DNA of 64,000 bases. Origin: Desulfosudis oleivorans (GTDB lineage Bacteria > Desulfobacterota > Desulfobacteria > Desulfobacterales > SURF-7). Location: contig DYJD01000034.1 in the NCBI GenBank assembly GCA_020723325.1, positions 1 to 64,000 on the forward strand. Direction: 5' to 3'. This document shows positions 48,049-58,445 of the stretch, piece by piece. The notes beneath the pieces were generated by a model that was given only the letters and a program-made list of their open reading frames with translations, ran no database searches and was not told where the DNA came from. Numbering within the stretch: the first letter of the stretch is position 1; every line of letters begins with the position of its first letter. A program made the translations under genes and the position numbers.

Positions 48049-49797
48049 ATGATCGGGTTGATTCGCAAGAAAATGTCTCGAATGGTTCTGGCGGGAATCG
48101 TGGCGACAGTCGTGCTTGGTTTTTTTGCAGGCCCGGCCGGCGCTGACCTGGCAGCGGCCAAAAAATGGATTGATGAAGAATTTCAGCCGTCCACATTGAC
48201 CAAAGAACAGCAGATGAAAGAAATGGAATGGTTCATCAAGGCGGCGGAACCCTTGAAGGGCATGGATGTCAAGGTGGTTTCCGAAACCATCCCCACCCAT
48301 GAGTATGAAGCTAAGACCATGGCCAAGGCCTTTATGGAGATCACCGGGATCAAAGTCACCCATGATCTGATCCAGGAAGGCGATGTTATTGAAAAATTAC
48401 AGACCCAGCTTCAATCCGATCGCAACGTGTATGATGCCTGGGTCAATGACTCTGATCTGATCGGAACCCATTTTCGCTACGGCAAAGTGGCGAATCTGAC
48501 GGATTGGATGACCGGCGAGGGCAAGGATGTCACCCTACCGACCCTGGATGTAGACGATTTCATGGGGAAATCATTCACCACGGGTCCGGATGGCAAGCTT
48601 TACCAACTGCCGGACCAGCAGTTCGCCAACCTGTACTGGTTCCGTTATGACTGGTTCAACCGTCCGGATTTGAAGAAGAAATTCAAGGAGATTTACGGTT
48701 ATGAACTGGGCGTGCCGGTGAACTGGTCGGCCTATGAGGACATTGCCGAATTCTTTGCCGAGAAAGTCAAGGAAATCGACGGTGTTAAAATTTTCGGCCA
48801 TATGGATTACGGGAAAAAGGCGCCGGATCTGGGCTGGCGTTTCACGGACGCCTGGCTGTCCATGGCCGGCACCGGTGATAAAGGTCTGCCCAACGGCAAA
48901 CCGGTGGATGAATGGGGCATCCGCGTGGAAGGTTGCCGGCCGGTGGGCGCCAGCGTCAGCCGCGGCGGTGAGGCCAACGGGCCCTCGGCCAAATATGCTG
49001 TACGCAAATACATGGAGTGGCTGAAAAAATATGCTCCTCCAGGCTCCCTGGGCATGGATTTTTATCAATATCTGCCCTTCCTGGCCAAAGGCAACATTGC
49101 CCAGCAGATGTTCTGGTACACGGCTTTTGTTCCGGACATGGTCAAACCCGGACCCACGGTGAACGCCGACGGCACCCCCAAATGGCGTATGGCCCCCTCA
49201 CCCCATGGTCCCTATTGGGAGGAAGGCATGAAATTGGGGTATCAGGACTGCGGTTCCTGGACCCTCTTGAAAAGCACGCCGGTGGACCGCCGCAAAGCGG
49301 CCTGGCTCTATGCCCAGTTCACGGTCTGCAAAAGCACTTCTCTGAAAAAGGCCCATGTGGGCTTGACCCCCATTCGTGACAGCGATATCCGGCATCAATC
49401 CTTTACCGAAAGGGCCCCCAAACTGGGTGGTCTCGTGGAATTTTACCGCAGCCCGGCCAGGGTATTGTGGACCCCCACCGGTACCAATGTGCCGGATTAC
49501 CCCAAACTGGCCCAATTGTGGTGGCAGAACATCGGCGAGGCCGTTGCCGGCGAAGTTAGTGTGGACACGGCCATGGACAATCTGGCCCGGGAAATGGACA
49601 AGCAAATGGAACGCATTGCCCGCTCCGGAGCCCAGGGTGATTGCGGCCCGCAGCTCAATCCGGAAAAAGATGAGGCTGCCTGGCTGAAACCGCTGGGACA
49701 AGGCGCACCCAAAGCCAAGGTGGAGGAAAAGCCCAAAGGCGAGACCGTCAATTATGACGATCTGATCAAAGCCTGGAAGGAAGGTCGTGCCAAATAA
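48049..49797 (+). CDS. glpV: Glycerol ABC transporter substrate-binding protein
   Basis: A 582-residue periplasmic binding protein with an N-terminal signal peptide (residues 1-32, SRMVLAGIVATVVLGFFAGPAGA). The mature protein is long for the family 1 type but normal for GlpV (ETIPTHEYEAKTMAKAFMEITGIKVTHDLIQEGDVIEKLQTQLQSDRNVYDAWVNDSDLIGTH near the N-terminus). It has an AAGGAGG ribosome site. A 250-nt gap separates it from glpU, perhaps with its own promoter, in keeping with the high demand for binding protein. No glycerol kinase or dehydrogenase gene is present in the window. Confidence 0.9.
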   Translation: MIGLIRKKMSRMVLAGIVATVVLGFFAGPAGADLAAAKKWIDEEFQPSTLTKEQQMKEMEWFIKAAEPLKGMDVKVVSETIPTHEYEAKTMAKAFMEITGIKVTHDLIQEGDVIEKLQTQLQSDRNVYDAWVNDSDLIGTHFRYGKVANLTDWMTGEGKDVTLPTLDVDDFMGKSFTTGPDGKLYQLPDQQFANLYWFRYDWFNRPDLKKKFKEIYGYELGVPVNWSAYEDIAEFFAEKVKEIDGVKIFGHMDYGKKAPDLGWRFTDAWLSMAGTGDKGLPNGKPVDEWGIRVEGCRPVGASVSRGGEANGPSAKYAVRKYMEWLKKYAPPGSLGMDFYQYLPFLAKGNIAQQMFWYTAFVPDMVKPGPTVNADGTPKWRMAPSPHGPYWEEGMKLGYQDCGSWTLLKSTPVDRRKAAWLYAQFTVCKSTSLKKAHVGLTPIRDSDIRHQSFTERAPKLGGLVEFYRSPARVLWTPTGTNVPDYPKLAQLWWQNIGEAVAGEVSVDTAMDNLAREMDKQMERIARSGAQGDCGPQLNPEKDEAAWLKPLGQGAPKAKVEEKPKGETVNYDDLIKAWKEGRAK

Positions 49798-49909
49798 GCC
49801 GGAATACCTTTCATGATCAAGAAGCAAAACCATGCCCAGCGACCGGCGACGATTGCCACTGCAATCAATTCCATCCCAAATCGGTGGGCATGGGGCAGTA
49901 GTGTAAAGC

Positions 49910-49938
49910 GGGGGATTAACGCAGGGTGTTAATCCCCC
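49910..49938 (+). terminator. Hairpin after glp operon
   Basis: A perfect 10-bp dyad (GGGGGATTAA / TTAATCCCCC) with a 9-nt loop lies 113 nt after glpV. The T-run is weak ('tgtcccctt'). Confidence 0.5.
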
Positions 49939-50043
49939 TGTCCCCTTGTGTCAAACGCAGTTATAAGGGCCGAATGGGATCCAGGCCATCATCCCCTGCA
50001 GAAAAAATAACAAGGATGCGGAAATTTTTTTGGGAGGCATCAG

Positions 50044-51948
50044 ATGGACTTCCGTTTTTTAAGCAAGAGTAAAATGGGCATAGCAATCAAGTCAGCCATT
50101 GCTGTAGGCACGGTCATCCTGATTTTATTGGCTCTTAATGGGACTGTTTTCCTTCTGCTGGAAAAAAAACTTGTGGACCATATATTGAATGAATATGTGC
50201 TGAAAGTCGGCAAGGCCATTGACCAGCAGGGCCAGAAGCAGACCCAGGCCTTGAAGGAGAACGTGGCCACGCATGCCACTGTACTCGGAAACGCGGTGGC
50301 AACTTTTGTTTATAATCTGGACAAGTCTTCCCTGGAACAGATGCTGGGGGCCTATATCAAGCTGCCGGAGCTCAAGGCTGTCAAGGTTTTTGATGAAAAA
50401 GGCGAACCCTTTTTCAATATCTGGAAAAATCCGGACATTCAAATCAAGAAGGTGATTCCCGACGACGTGCCCCTGAACGAAAGCCTGATGGGCGCTTCGG
50501 ATGCGTTGCTAAAAGGGGAAAAGGTCGGGTCTGTGAAGATCTATTTTACGGATGATCTGATTAAAGCCCAGATGGAGACCAGTAAAAAGGACGCTGAGAA
50601 AGACATCGATGTTTTCAAGGGCACCGTGGATGAGAAATTACGTCAGTCCATATGGATCCAGGGCGGCATCATCTTGTTTGTGATCATGATTCTGGTGGCT
50701 GCCATTGTCCTTACCATGAACATCCTCGCCATCAAGGGCATTCGCATGGTGGCGGAAGGCGCCAAGCGCTTCTCGGTGGGTGACATCGCCCTGCAGGGCA
50801 TGGATATGGAAGAGATTGAAAGAATCAAGGCGCGGGGCGACGAGTTGGGCAATACCGGTCGCGCTTTTTCACAGCTTATCGAATACATGAAAGAAAAGGC
50901 GCAGAATGCCGGGGAAATTGCCCAGGGAAATCTGGATCTGAACGTGGAAATCAAATCCGAGGCCGACCAACTGGGAAAGGCCCTGGCCCAAATGGTGGAC
51001 AGTCTGAACCAGGTGATGGGCGAACTGTATCTAGCCGCCGAGCAGGTGGACCAAGGTTCCAACCAGGTTTCCGTTTCCAGCCAGTCCCTGTCCCAGGGCG
51101 CCACAGAGCAGGCCTCCTCCCTGGAGGAAATCACCAGCTCCATGACGGAAATCGGTTCCCAGACCAAAACCAATGCGGAAAACGCCACCCATGCCAATCA
51201 ATTGGCCACTTCGGCCAAGGGGGCGTCCCTCAACGGCGTGCAGCAAATGCAGCAAATGACCCAGGCCATGGACACCATCACCCAGTCCAGCCGGGAAATC
51301 GCCAAGATCATCAAGGCCATTGACGACATCGCTTTTCAAACCAATCTGCTGGCCCTGAACGCGGCGGTGGAGGCGGCCCGGGCCGGCAGGCACGGCAAGG
51401 GCTTTGCCGTGGTGGCCCAGGAAGTGCGCACCCTGGCGGCCCGCAGCGCCAAGGCCGCCCAGGAGACGGCGGAAATGATCGACACCGCCATCCGCAATGT
51501 GCAGAACGGCAGCAACATTGTGCAAAAAACCGCCCAGGCCCTGACCAGCATCAACGATGAAATCACCAAGGTATCCGACCTGGTGGGGGAGATCGCCGCG
51601 GCCAGCAACGAGCAGGCCCAGGGTATCTCCCAGGTGAGCAAGGGCCTTGCCCAAATCGACAGCGTCACCCAGCAGAATACGGCCAATGCGGAAGAAACCT
51701 CGGCCGCGGCCCAGGAACTCTCGTCCCAGGCCACCCATGTGCGCAAACTTTTGGCGCGCTTTAAATTGCGAAGGGCCGGCCGCACGAGTGCTCCGGTAGC
51801 AGTGCCGCAGACCGCGCCTCAGATCCCGGCCACGGCGCAGCCGGCAGAGGGGGAATGGGGTGGGCCGGTGAAGGGTCGGGAAAGAGATCAAATGATCCCC
51901 CCGGAAAAAGTCATCGCCCTGGATGATGATGAGTTCGGCCGATATTAA
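50044..51948 (+). CDS. Methyl-accepting chemotaxis protein 1
   Basis: A 634-residue receptor (GGAGG ribosome site). TM1 is at about 12-40 and TM2 at about 200-228 ([26 protein letters not shown]), enclosing a periplasmic sensor of about 160 residues. A long HAMP-like region with two repeats follows (about 230-330), then the signalling hairpin with tip [22 protein letters not shown]. The C-terminus ends in an acidic tail ([16 protein letters not shown]) that may bind adaptation enzymes. The sensor half is nearly the same as that of the next gene. It lies behind the glycerol importer. Confidence 0.92.
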   Translation: MDFRFLSKSKMGIAIKSAIAVGTVILILLALNGTVFLLLEKKLVDHILNEYVLKVGKAIDQQGQKQTQALKENVATHATVLGNAVATFVYNLDKSSLEQMLGAYIKLPELKAVKVFDEKGEPFFNIWKNPDIQIKKVIPDDVPLNESLMGASDALLKGEKVGSVKIYFTDDLIKAQMETSKKDAEKDIDVFKGTVDEKLRQSIWIQGGIILFVIMILVAAIVLTMNILAIKGIRMVAEGAKRFSVGDIALQGMDMEEIERIKARGDELGNTGRAFSQLIEYMKEKAQNAGEIAQGNLDLNVEIKSEADQLGKALAQMVDSLNQVMGELYLAAEQVDQGSNQVSVSSQSLSQGATEQASSLEEITSSMTEIGSQTKTNAENATHANQLATSAKGASLNGVQQMQQMTQAMDTITQSSREIAKIIKAIDDIAFQTNLLALNAAVEAARAGRHGKGFAVVAQEVRTLAARSAKAAQETAEMIDTAIRNVQNGSNIVQKTAQALTSINDEITKVSDLVGEIAAASNEQAQGISQVSKGLAQIDSVTQQNTANAEETSAAAQELSSQATHVRKLLARFKLRRAGRTSAPVAVPQTAPQIPATAQPAEGEWGGPVKGRERDQMIPPEKVIALDDDEFGRY

Positions 51949-51972
51949 TATCAGACAATGCGGGGAGTTTGT

Positions 51973-53691
51973 ATGGACGCCGGCATTTTCAGTGAAAGCA
52001 AAATGGGCATTGCCATCAAAACCGCCATCACCGCCGGAGTGGTCATTCTGCTGCTGCTGACGGTGAACGGGGTCATTTTTTTGCGGCTGGAATCAAGACT
52101 GGTTTCCAAGATTTTCGATGAATATGTGCAGAAGATCGAAAAGGCCATTGATGAGCAGGGCGCCAAACAAACCGAGGTCCTGAAGGAAAACCTGGCCAGC
52201 CACGCCGTGGTGATCGGCAATGCCGTCGCGACCTTCATCTATAACCTGGACAAGGTTTCCCTGGAGCGCATGCTGGAATCCTACATCAAATTGCCGGAGT
52301 TGAAGGCTGTCAAGGTCTTGAATGAGGACGGCCAGCCCTTTGCCTCCATTTGGAAAAACCCCGAGATTCAAATCAAGCGCGTCATCCCGGATGACGTGGT
52401 CCTGGATGAAAGCCTCAAAGGCAGCGCTGATTCGTTTTTAAAGGCGGAAAAAGTCGGATCCGTGGTCATCTATTTCACCGACGATCTGGTCAAGGCCCAG
52501 ATGAACGCCAGCAAACAAAAAGCCATTGCCGACATCGCCGGCTTTCAGAAAGTCGTGGACCAGGAATATTATCAAGCCATCTGGATCCAGGTGGGTGTGA
52601 TTTTCGGGGTAGTGGTGATTCTGGTTCTGGCGATTGTTTCCACCATGAACTCCCTGGCCATAAAACCGCTGAAGGCCTTGACAGGCATGGTGAAAGATCT
52701 GGTGGCCGGGGGCGGGGACCTGACCAAGCGTCTGGAGTTGAAATCCAAGGACGAGATCGGCGCCCTGGCAGAATGGTTCAACCAGTTTATCCAATTGATG
52801 CAAGGCCTGATTCGTGAAATCGCCGCCAATGCCGTTACTTTAAAGGAATCATCCCAGGGCATGGCCAAGGTGGCCGAGGCCCTCTCCTCAGGGGCGCAAA
52901 GCATGTCCGACCAATCCAATGCCGTGGCCGGAGCGGCCGATCAAATGAGCGGCAACATGACCACAGTGGCCTCCTCCAGTGAGGAAGTCGCCTCCAAGGT
53001 CAATGCCGTGGCTGCGGCCACGGAAGAAATGAATGCCACGGTCATGGAAATCGCCCAGAACTCGGAAAAGGCCCGCATGGTTACCGAAGAGGCCGTGGCC
53101 AATGCCCAAAACGCTTCCAAACAGGTCAATCAGTTGGGGGCGGCGGCGGCTGAAATCAGCAAGGTAACGGAGGTGATCACCGAGATTTCAGGCCAAACCA
53201 ATTTGCTGGCATTAAATGCCACCATCGAGGCGGCCCGGGCCGGGGAGGCCGGCAAAGGCTTTTCGGTAGTAGCCAACGAGATCAAGGAACTGGCCAAGCA
53301 AACCGCTGTGGCCACCCTGGACATCAAGAGCACCATCGAGGGCATCCAGGGCTCCACCAGCACCACTGTCCAGGAAATCGAACGAATCACCCAGGTGATT
53401 CACAATGTCAATGAACTCGTAGCCACCATCGCCGCCGCCGTGGAGGAGCAGTCCGTGACCACCCGGGAAATCGCCGGCAACATCAGTCACGCGGCCCGGG
53501 GCATTGATGAGGTCAGTCAAAAGGTCGGTCAAAACTCCAATGTCTCTAATGAAATCGCCCGTTCCATTTCCGAAGTGGACCAGGCCGTGGACATGCTCAA
53601 TCGCAACAGCTCCCAGGTTCAGGAGAGCGCCGAGGCCATGTCCCAGTTGGCTTTGCAACTGAATGCGGTGGTGGGAAGATTTAAAATATAA
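51973..53691 (+). CDS. Methyl-accepting chemotaxis protein 2
   Basis: A 572-residue receptor from the ATG at 51973. TM1 (about 9-35), periplasmic sensor and TM2 (about 195-220) match MCP 1 closely, including [26 protein letters not shown] and [12 protein letters not shown]. The rest differs: a single HAMP domain ([24 protein letters not shown]) and a tip reading [26 protein letters not shown]. No C-terminal adaptor pentapeptide is seen. Gene duplication followed by exchange of the signalling half is the simplest explanation. Confidence 0.92.
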   Translation: MDAGIFSESKMGIAIKTAITAGVVILLLLTVNGVIFLRLESRLVSKIFDEYVQKIEKAIDEQGAKQTEVLKENLASHAVVIGNAVATFIYNLDKVSLERMLESYIKLPELKAVKVLNEDGQPFASIWKNPEIQIKRVIPDDVVLDESLKGSADSFLKAEKVGSVVIYFTDDLVKAQMNASKQKAIADIAGFQKVVDQEYYQAIWIQVGVIFGVVVILVLAIVSTMNSLAIKPLKALTGMVKDLVAGGGDLTKRLELKSKDEIGALAEWFNQFIQLMQGLIREIAANAVTLKESSQGMAKVAEALSSGAQSMSDQSNAVAGAADQMSGNMTTVASSSEEVASKVNAVAAATEEMNATVMEIAQNSEKARMVTEEAVANAQNASKQVNQLGAAAAEISKVTEVITEISGQTNLLALNATIEAARAGEAGKGFSVVANEIKELAKQTAVATLDIKSTIEGIQGSTSTTVQEIERITQVIHNVNELVATIAAAVEEQSVTTREIAGNISHAARGIDEVSQKVGQNSNVSNEIARSISEVDQAVDMLNRNSSQVQESAEAMSQLALQLNAVVGRFKI

Positions 53692-53707
53692 CAAGTGTCA
53701 CTTTAGT

Positions 53708-55816
53708 TCACTTCAAACTTTTTCCCTTTGTTAACTCTGTCCTGATGGCCATAGCAATTTTCTGCAATGTATAAGGCTTGCGGATGTATGCCCCGGCTCC
53801 CAGGCGCTGGGCTTCCTTGACCCGTTCATTTTCGGCGTAGCCGCTGGCGATGACGGCTTGTTGACCAGGATGGAGTTTGATGATCTGTTTGTAGGTATCC
53901 AGGCCGTCCATGCCCGGGTCCATGATCATGTCCAGCACCAGAAGATCCACCTGGTTGTCCCGCAGATAGGCCACGGCGTCCTCGCCGCTGGGCATGACCA
54001 CAACCTCATATCCCAAGCGCTTCAGCAAGGTGTGGGCGATCTCGCGCTGCTCCTGGACATCGTCGATCACCAGGATTTTTTCCCCCTGGCCCATGCTGTT
54101 CTCAATGGAGAAGACTTGCTGAGGATCCTCGGCTTTTTCACGGGTCACTGGAAAGTAAAGTTCAAAGCAGGTCCCCTTGCCGGTTTGACTTTCAACATTG
54201 ATATAGCCGTTATGATCCTGGACCGTTCCCCAAATTACCGACATGCCCAGGCCCGTGCCGCTGCGGCCCATGACTTTTTTGGTGTAAAAGGGCTCGAAAA
54301 TGCGATCCAAATCCTCCGGTGCAATGCCTGAGCCGAAATCCTCCACGCGCAAAAGCGCGTAATCACCTTCGTTAACATGGTCGTAGCCGCTCATGGGCAG
54401 ATCCACATGGCGGTTTTCCGTGCTGATGATGATCCGGCCGCCTTCGGGTTGGGCTTCCGCCGCATTGGAGACCAGGTTCATCACCGCCTTTTTCAGGTGG
54501 ACGGCGCTGCCGCGGATATTCATGAGATCCCCGGCCAGATGGGTCTCTATGACCACCGCCGGATAATAGGAACTCAGTTTCTGAAACTCCGGTGAATTCA
54601 AATAATCGTTGATCACATCATTATTCAAGTTCAACACGGTCATGTTGGTGACCCCCCGGCGGGCCAGGGCCAGCAGGTCCTGGACAATGGCCGCGGCTTT
54701 TTGACCGGAACGCTGGATGGTGGTGATCATGGGTTTCAGGGGGTCATCCAGGGGCAGATCCATCAGGATCATCTCCGGATAACTTACTATGCCGGACAAG
54801 ACATTGTTCAGGTCATGGGCGACCCCGCCGGCCAAAAGGCCCAGGGCCTCCATCTTGCGCGATCTTGCCAGACGTTCCTCCAGGTCCCGTTTTTCCCGGT
54901 CGGTGCGTTCGCGCTCCTGGATTTCGGCCTGCAATTTTTCATAACTGGCGCGCAATTCACCGGTCCGCTCGGCAACGATATTTTCCAGGTCGGCGTTCAG
55001 GGCGGCCAGTTTGCGGTTGGTCTCTTCCAATTGGGCCGCATAAGAATCCCGGGCTTGCATGGAGCGGGTCAGACGATCATGCTGCTCGCCGAGCCGGGTC
55101 GACATGGCATTGAAAGCTTCGGCAACTGCGCCGATTTCATTCTTCAGGGGCAGATGAACCTGTTCGCCCAAATTGCCTTTCATGACCTGATCCATGGCAT
55201 TGCGCAAATGTCCCAAAGGTTCGATCACCAGGCCGGCCAGCAGCCGATGCAGCACAATGGACAGGATCATCAGCATACCGCCGAAAATCGCCAATATGAG
55301 AGTAATGCGCAAGCGCGAAGCACTATATAGATCGGCCAAATCAAAATAGATATAAAAATAGCCCACCCGCTCGCCGATTACCTCGATGACGGTTGAATAG
55401 GCGATATAGGGGTGGCTATCCAGCCGCACTTCTTCAAATATCGGACCGTTTTCCAGAAGGTTGCGTTTTTCCTTTTCCATGGATGCGGATTTGCGGATGC
55501 CGACGGATTCCAACAGAAAGCCGTCCATGTTGTAGACGCCTACGGCACTGATTCCCTTGGTGGTCATGATTTCATTCAGAATAAAAGCCACGGCTTCGCG
55601 ATGGCTTGCAAAAATTTCATTGGCCAGTTCTTCGTTTTTTTGCTGATAGACGGCGCTGAGCAACACTTTGGCTTGTTCGATCTGGGAGCGGCGCTGATGG
55701 TTTTCAAAGGCGTAGAAAAAAAGACCGAAAAACAGCAAAAGGGTGGCACATATGGTCCAGATAAAGGCGTTGATACGAAAACTGAGACTTTTTATTTTTT
55801 TTCCGGATGAATTCAT
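53708..55816 (-). CDS. Hybrid sensor histidine kinase
   Basis: A 702-residue membrane kinase. TM1 is at about 12-34 and TM2 at about 175-200, with a periplasmic sensor between them. HAMP (PLGHLRNAMDQVMKGNLGEQV), a coiled coil, HisKA (GLLAGGVAHDLNNVLSGIV, phospho-His), HATPase (MNLVSNAAEAQPEGG, DFGSGI, GTGLGMSVIWG) and a C-terminal receiver (VIDDVQE, Asp in LLVLDMIMDPGMDG, Lys in YIRKPY) follow. It is the third gene of a tight operon with two periplasmic binding proteins (8-nt gap), so these are probably its ligand receptors. Confidence 0.92.
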   Translation of the reverse strand: MNSSGKKIKSLSFRINAFIWTICATLLLFFGLFFYAFENHQRRSQIEQAKVLLSAVYQQKNEELANEIFASHREAVAFILNEIMTTKGISAVGVYNMDGFLLESVGIRKSASMEKEKRNLLENGPIFEEVRLDSHPYIAYSTVIEVIGERVGYFYIYFDLADLYSASRLRITLILAIFGGMLMILSIVLHRLLAGLVIEPLGHLRNAMDQVMKGNLGEQVHLPLKNEIGAVAEAFNAMSTRLGEQHDRLTRSMQARDSYAAQLEETNRKLAALNADLENIVAERTGELRASYEKLQAEIQERERTDREKRDLEERLARSRKMEALGLLAGGVAHDLNNVLSGIVSYPEMILMDLPLDDPLKPMITTIQRSGQKAAAIVQDLLALARRGVTNMTVLNLNNDVINDYLNSPEFQKLSSYYPAVVIETHLAGDLMNIRGSAVHLKKAVMNLVSNAAEAQPEGGRIIISTENRHVDLPMSGYDHVNEGDYALLRVEDFGSGIAPEDLDRIFEPFYTKKVMGRSGTGLGMSVIWGTVQDHNGYINVESQTGKGTCFELYFPVTREKAEDPQQVFSIENSMGQGEKILVIDDVQEQREIAHTLLKRLGYEVVVMPSGEDAVAYLRDNQVDLLVLDMIMDPGMDGLDTYKQIIKLHPGQQAVIASGYAENERVKEAQRLGAGAYIRKPYTLQKIAMAIRTELTKGKSLK

Positions 55817-55824
55817 ACCATTTT

Positions 55825-57009
55825 TTATTTCGGTTCATAGGCTTTGAAAAATTGCCAGGTTCCATCCTGAAAACGCAAAATACTGGCGGATTTTTGGCTG
55901 GGATTGCCGGCACCGTCGAAACTGAACCGACCGGTTGTGCCGGCATAATCTTTGGTCTCAGCCAGGGCATTGCGGACTTTGGCGCGGTCTGTTGAATCCG
56001 CTCTTTTAATGGCGTCGGCCAGCAGGCGCACGGCATCATAGGTAAGCGGCGCAAACGGGCTGATTTCAACATCGCCGTAACGGGCCTTGAAGGCCTGGAT
56101 AAACGCCTTGCTGCGTGGATAGGGTAGACCGGGATGCCAGTGGGTGGAAAAATAACTGAGGGATAGGGCCGGGCCGGCATAATCAAGAACAGTGGTTTCC
56201 CAGGCATCGCCGCCCATGAATACGGCGCTGATGCCCATGGCCCGGGCTTGCTTGATCAAGAGGCCGCTGTCCCGTGAATATCCGGGCACAAAAACAACCT
56301 CCGGGGATACTTCCTTGACAGTGGTCAACAATTCCTTGAAATCCACGGCCGAACCCTTATAACCGCCCCGGAAAACCACCTGCCCGCCGCTTTGGGCAAA
56401 GGCCGCCGCAAAATAATCGGCCAGAATCTGGCTGTAGGTCTCGCTGATATTGGTCAAAACCGCGGCCCGGCGGAGTCCGCAGTCCTGAAAAGCGAATTCA
56501 GCCATGAGTTTGCCCTGGAAATCGTCGGTATAGCAGCTTCGGAAAATATAATTACCCACCCTGGTAACCTCCGGGGCTGTGGAAAGGGGAGAAATCATCG
56601 GGACCCCCGCGTTTTGCAGGAGGGGCGCAATTGCCAGGGAATGGGTGCTCCACAAATCGCCCACCACACCGATGACTTTGCGCTGGATGGCTTTTTCAGC
56701 CATCTGCTTGGCATGCAGGGCCGAGCTTTTATTGTCAAGCACGATCAGGGCCAACGGCCGGCCCAAGATACCACCTTCATGGTTGATTTCGGCAACGGCG
56801 ATTTCAGCCCCCGGCAAGGCCGCTTTACCATAGGCTTCGGCTTTGCCGCTTTGGGGAAGAATGACTGCCAGCTCAAGGGGCTGGGCAGGTCCGGCCCAGG
56901 TTGCATGGGAAAAGGAAAAAAGCGGGCTGAGTATTACCAAGCAGTAGAAGGAAAAAAAACGAGCTGTTCCCATGGCGGTTTGATCCTTTTGGGCCGTTGT
57001 TGTTTTCAT
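55825..57009 (-). CDS. LivK-like periplasmic binding protein A
   Basis: A 394-residue protein of the branched-chain-amino-acid/amide-binding (peripla_BP_6) family. A signal-anchor hydrophobic core (FFSFYCLVILSPLFSFSHATWA, about 18-40) precedes LELAVILPQSGKAEAYGKAALPGAEIAVAEINHEGGILGRPLALIVLDN. Ligand-pocket features (GDLWSTHSLAIAPLLQNAGVPMISPLSTAPEVTRVG) are present. The start codon is 3 nt from the previous stop. There is no permease or ATPase in the operon. The ligand could be an amide, amino acid or aromatic compound. Confidence 0.85.
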   Translation of the reverse strand: MKTTTAQKDQTAMGTARFFSFYCLVILSPLFSFSHATWAGPAQPLELAVILPQSGKAEAYGKAALPGAEIAVAEINHEGGILGRPLALIVLDNKSSALHAKQMAEKAIQRKVIGVVGDLWSTHSLAIAPLLQNAGVPMISPLSTAPEVTRVGNYIFRSCYTDDFQGKLMAEFAFQDCGLRRAAVLTNISETYSQILADYFAAAFAQSGGQVVFRGGYKGSAVDFKELLTTVKEVSPEVVFVPGYSRDSGLLIKQARAMGISAVFMGGDAWETTVLDYAGPALSLSYFSTHWHPGLPYPRSKAFIQAFKARYGDVEISPFAPLTYDAVRLLADAIKRADSTDRAKVRNALAETKDYAGTTGRFSFDGAGNPSQKSASILRFQDGTWQFFKAYEPK

Positions 57010-57012
57010 GGC

Positions 57013-58161
57013 CTAACGTCCATTTCCCGCGACCATATCTTCCGCAAGGGGCATCACCTGTTTGTAAAAGGCCGGTTGCCCGTGGGTGATTTTCATAATC
57101 ACCAGACTTTTCATCGGATCACGGTCGGAATTAAAGGCCAGTGTGCCGGTAACGCCCTGAAACTCCTTTGTTGCAGCCAGGGCATCGCGGACGGCGCTGC
57201 GTTTGACCGTGCCGGCCCGGCGAATGGCATCGGTCAGCAGCAACACGGCGTCATAGCTCAGGGCGGCCGGTGCCAGAAAAGGATTGCGGCCTTTGTATTT
57301 CATATAAAAGGCCTTGGACGGTTCCGTTTCGGCCGCTTCATGCCAGTGGGTGGCGTAGTAACCATGTTCCAATTTATCACCGCCCTGGAGAAAGAAGCTG
57401 TTCACATCCCAGCCATCTCCCCCCAGTACCGGCAGATGCAGGCCGTTTTGGGACATCTCTGAAATAATGACGCCGCTGTCATCATGGCCCGGCAGAAAAA
57501 TCGCATCCGGCCGGGAAGATTTTATCTCTTGTATTATGTTCATAAAATTTGTTTGGCGACCCCGGTATGCCAGGGTTTTTAAAACCGTGCCGCCCATTTT
57601 TTCAAAAACGGCTTGGAAGGTTTTGGACAAGCTGATGCTGTAGTCACTGCTGAGATCCCGGAGGATTATCACGCGTTTAATATCGGCCTCCCGGCGGGCG
57701 AACTCCGCCATCACCCGGCCTTGCAGCAAATCGTTGTAACAGACCCGAAAAATGTAATCCCCGATTTTGGTAACATCCGGACTGGTGGAAATGTTGGAGA
57801 TCAGGGGGATGCCGTTGGCCTGGGCCACTTTGGCGGCGGCAATTGAGTGGGAACTCCAGGCCGGCCCGATGATGGCGCAGACCTCGGACTGAACCGCTTC
57901 ATCGGCGGCGATCTTGGACCCGATGGGTGTGCCGCGGTTGTCCAGTTCAATGAGGGTCAAAGGCTTGCCCAGCACGCCGCCCGCTTGATTGATTTGTTCC
58001 ACGGCCCAGCGTACTCCCAGCACGGAAGGAACATGGGCCTCGGTGGAAGGCCCGCTCAGGGCAAAGATGGAGGCGATCCGGATGGTTTCCGCTGCCTGGG
58101 CAATGGTCAATTGCAGGATCAGCCAGGCCGATACACTGAAGATTTTGATGGTTTTAATCAT
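57013..58161 (-). CDS. LivK-like periplasmic binding protein B
   Basis: A 382-residue relative of protein A (same peripla_BP_6 family) from the ATG at 58161, chosen because the signal peptide (IKTIKIFSVSAWLILQLTIAQAAE) begins there; the frame is open for 91 codons upstream without features. Family motifs: IASIFALSGPSTEAHVPSVLGVRWAVEQINQAGGVLGKPLTLIELDN and GPAWSSHSIAAAKVAQANGIPLISNISTSPDVTKIG. It is the first gene of the operon and is divergent from iorA. Confidence 0.85.
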   Translation of the reverse strand: MIKTIKIFSVSAWLILQLTIAQAAETIRIASIFALSGPSTEAHVPSVLGVRWAVEQINQAGGVLGKPLTLIELDNRGTPIGSKIAADEAVQSEVCAIIGPAWSSHSIAAAKVAQANGIPLISNISTSPDVTKIGDYIFRVCYNDLLQGRVMAEFARREADIKRVIILRDLSSDYSISLSKTFQAVFEKMGGTVLKTLAYRGRQTNFMNIIQEIKSSRPDAIFLPGHDDSGVIISEMSQNGLHLPVLGGDGWDVNSFFLQGGDKLEHGYYATHWHEAAETEPSKAFYMKYKGRNPFLAPAALSYDAVLLLTDAIRRAGTVKRSAVRDALAATKEFQGVTGTLAFNSDRDPMKSLVIMKITHGQPAFYKQVMPLAEDMVAGNGR

Positions 58162-58445
58162 ACTCTTGATCTCATGTGGCTCCGATCCTATTAAGATCAG
58201 GTACGGATCGACAGGGTTGACGAAAACGGGGCGCGAAAATTGTAAAATTTCGTTAAATATCTCAAAAAACGAAGTAAATGTCAACTTTAACAGATTGCGA
58301 CAGCAGAGAGACCATCCCCGAAAAGAAATTAGATTCGATTCCATTTGGATGAAAGCCCCACAAGGCTTGACATCAAGCAGGCATGGACTTAGGATATTTG
58401 GCCACAGATTGCCTTCCATATAAATCCGGTCCAAGGAGAAACGCC

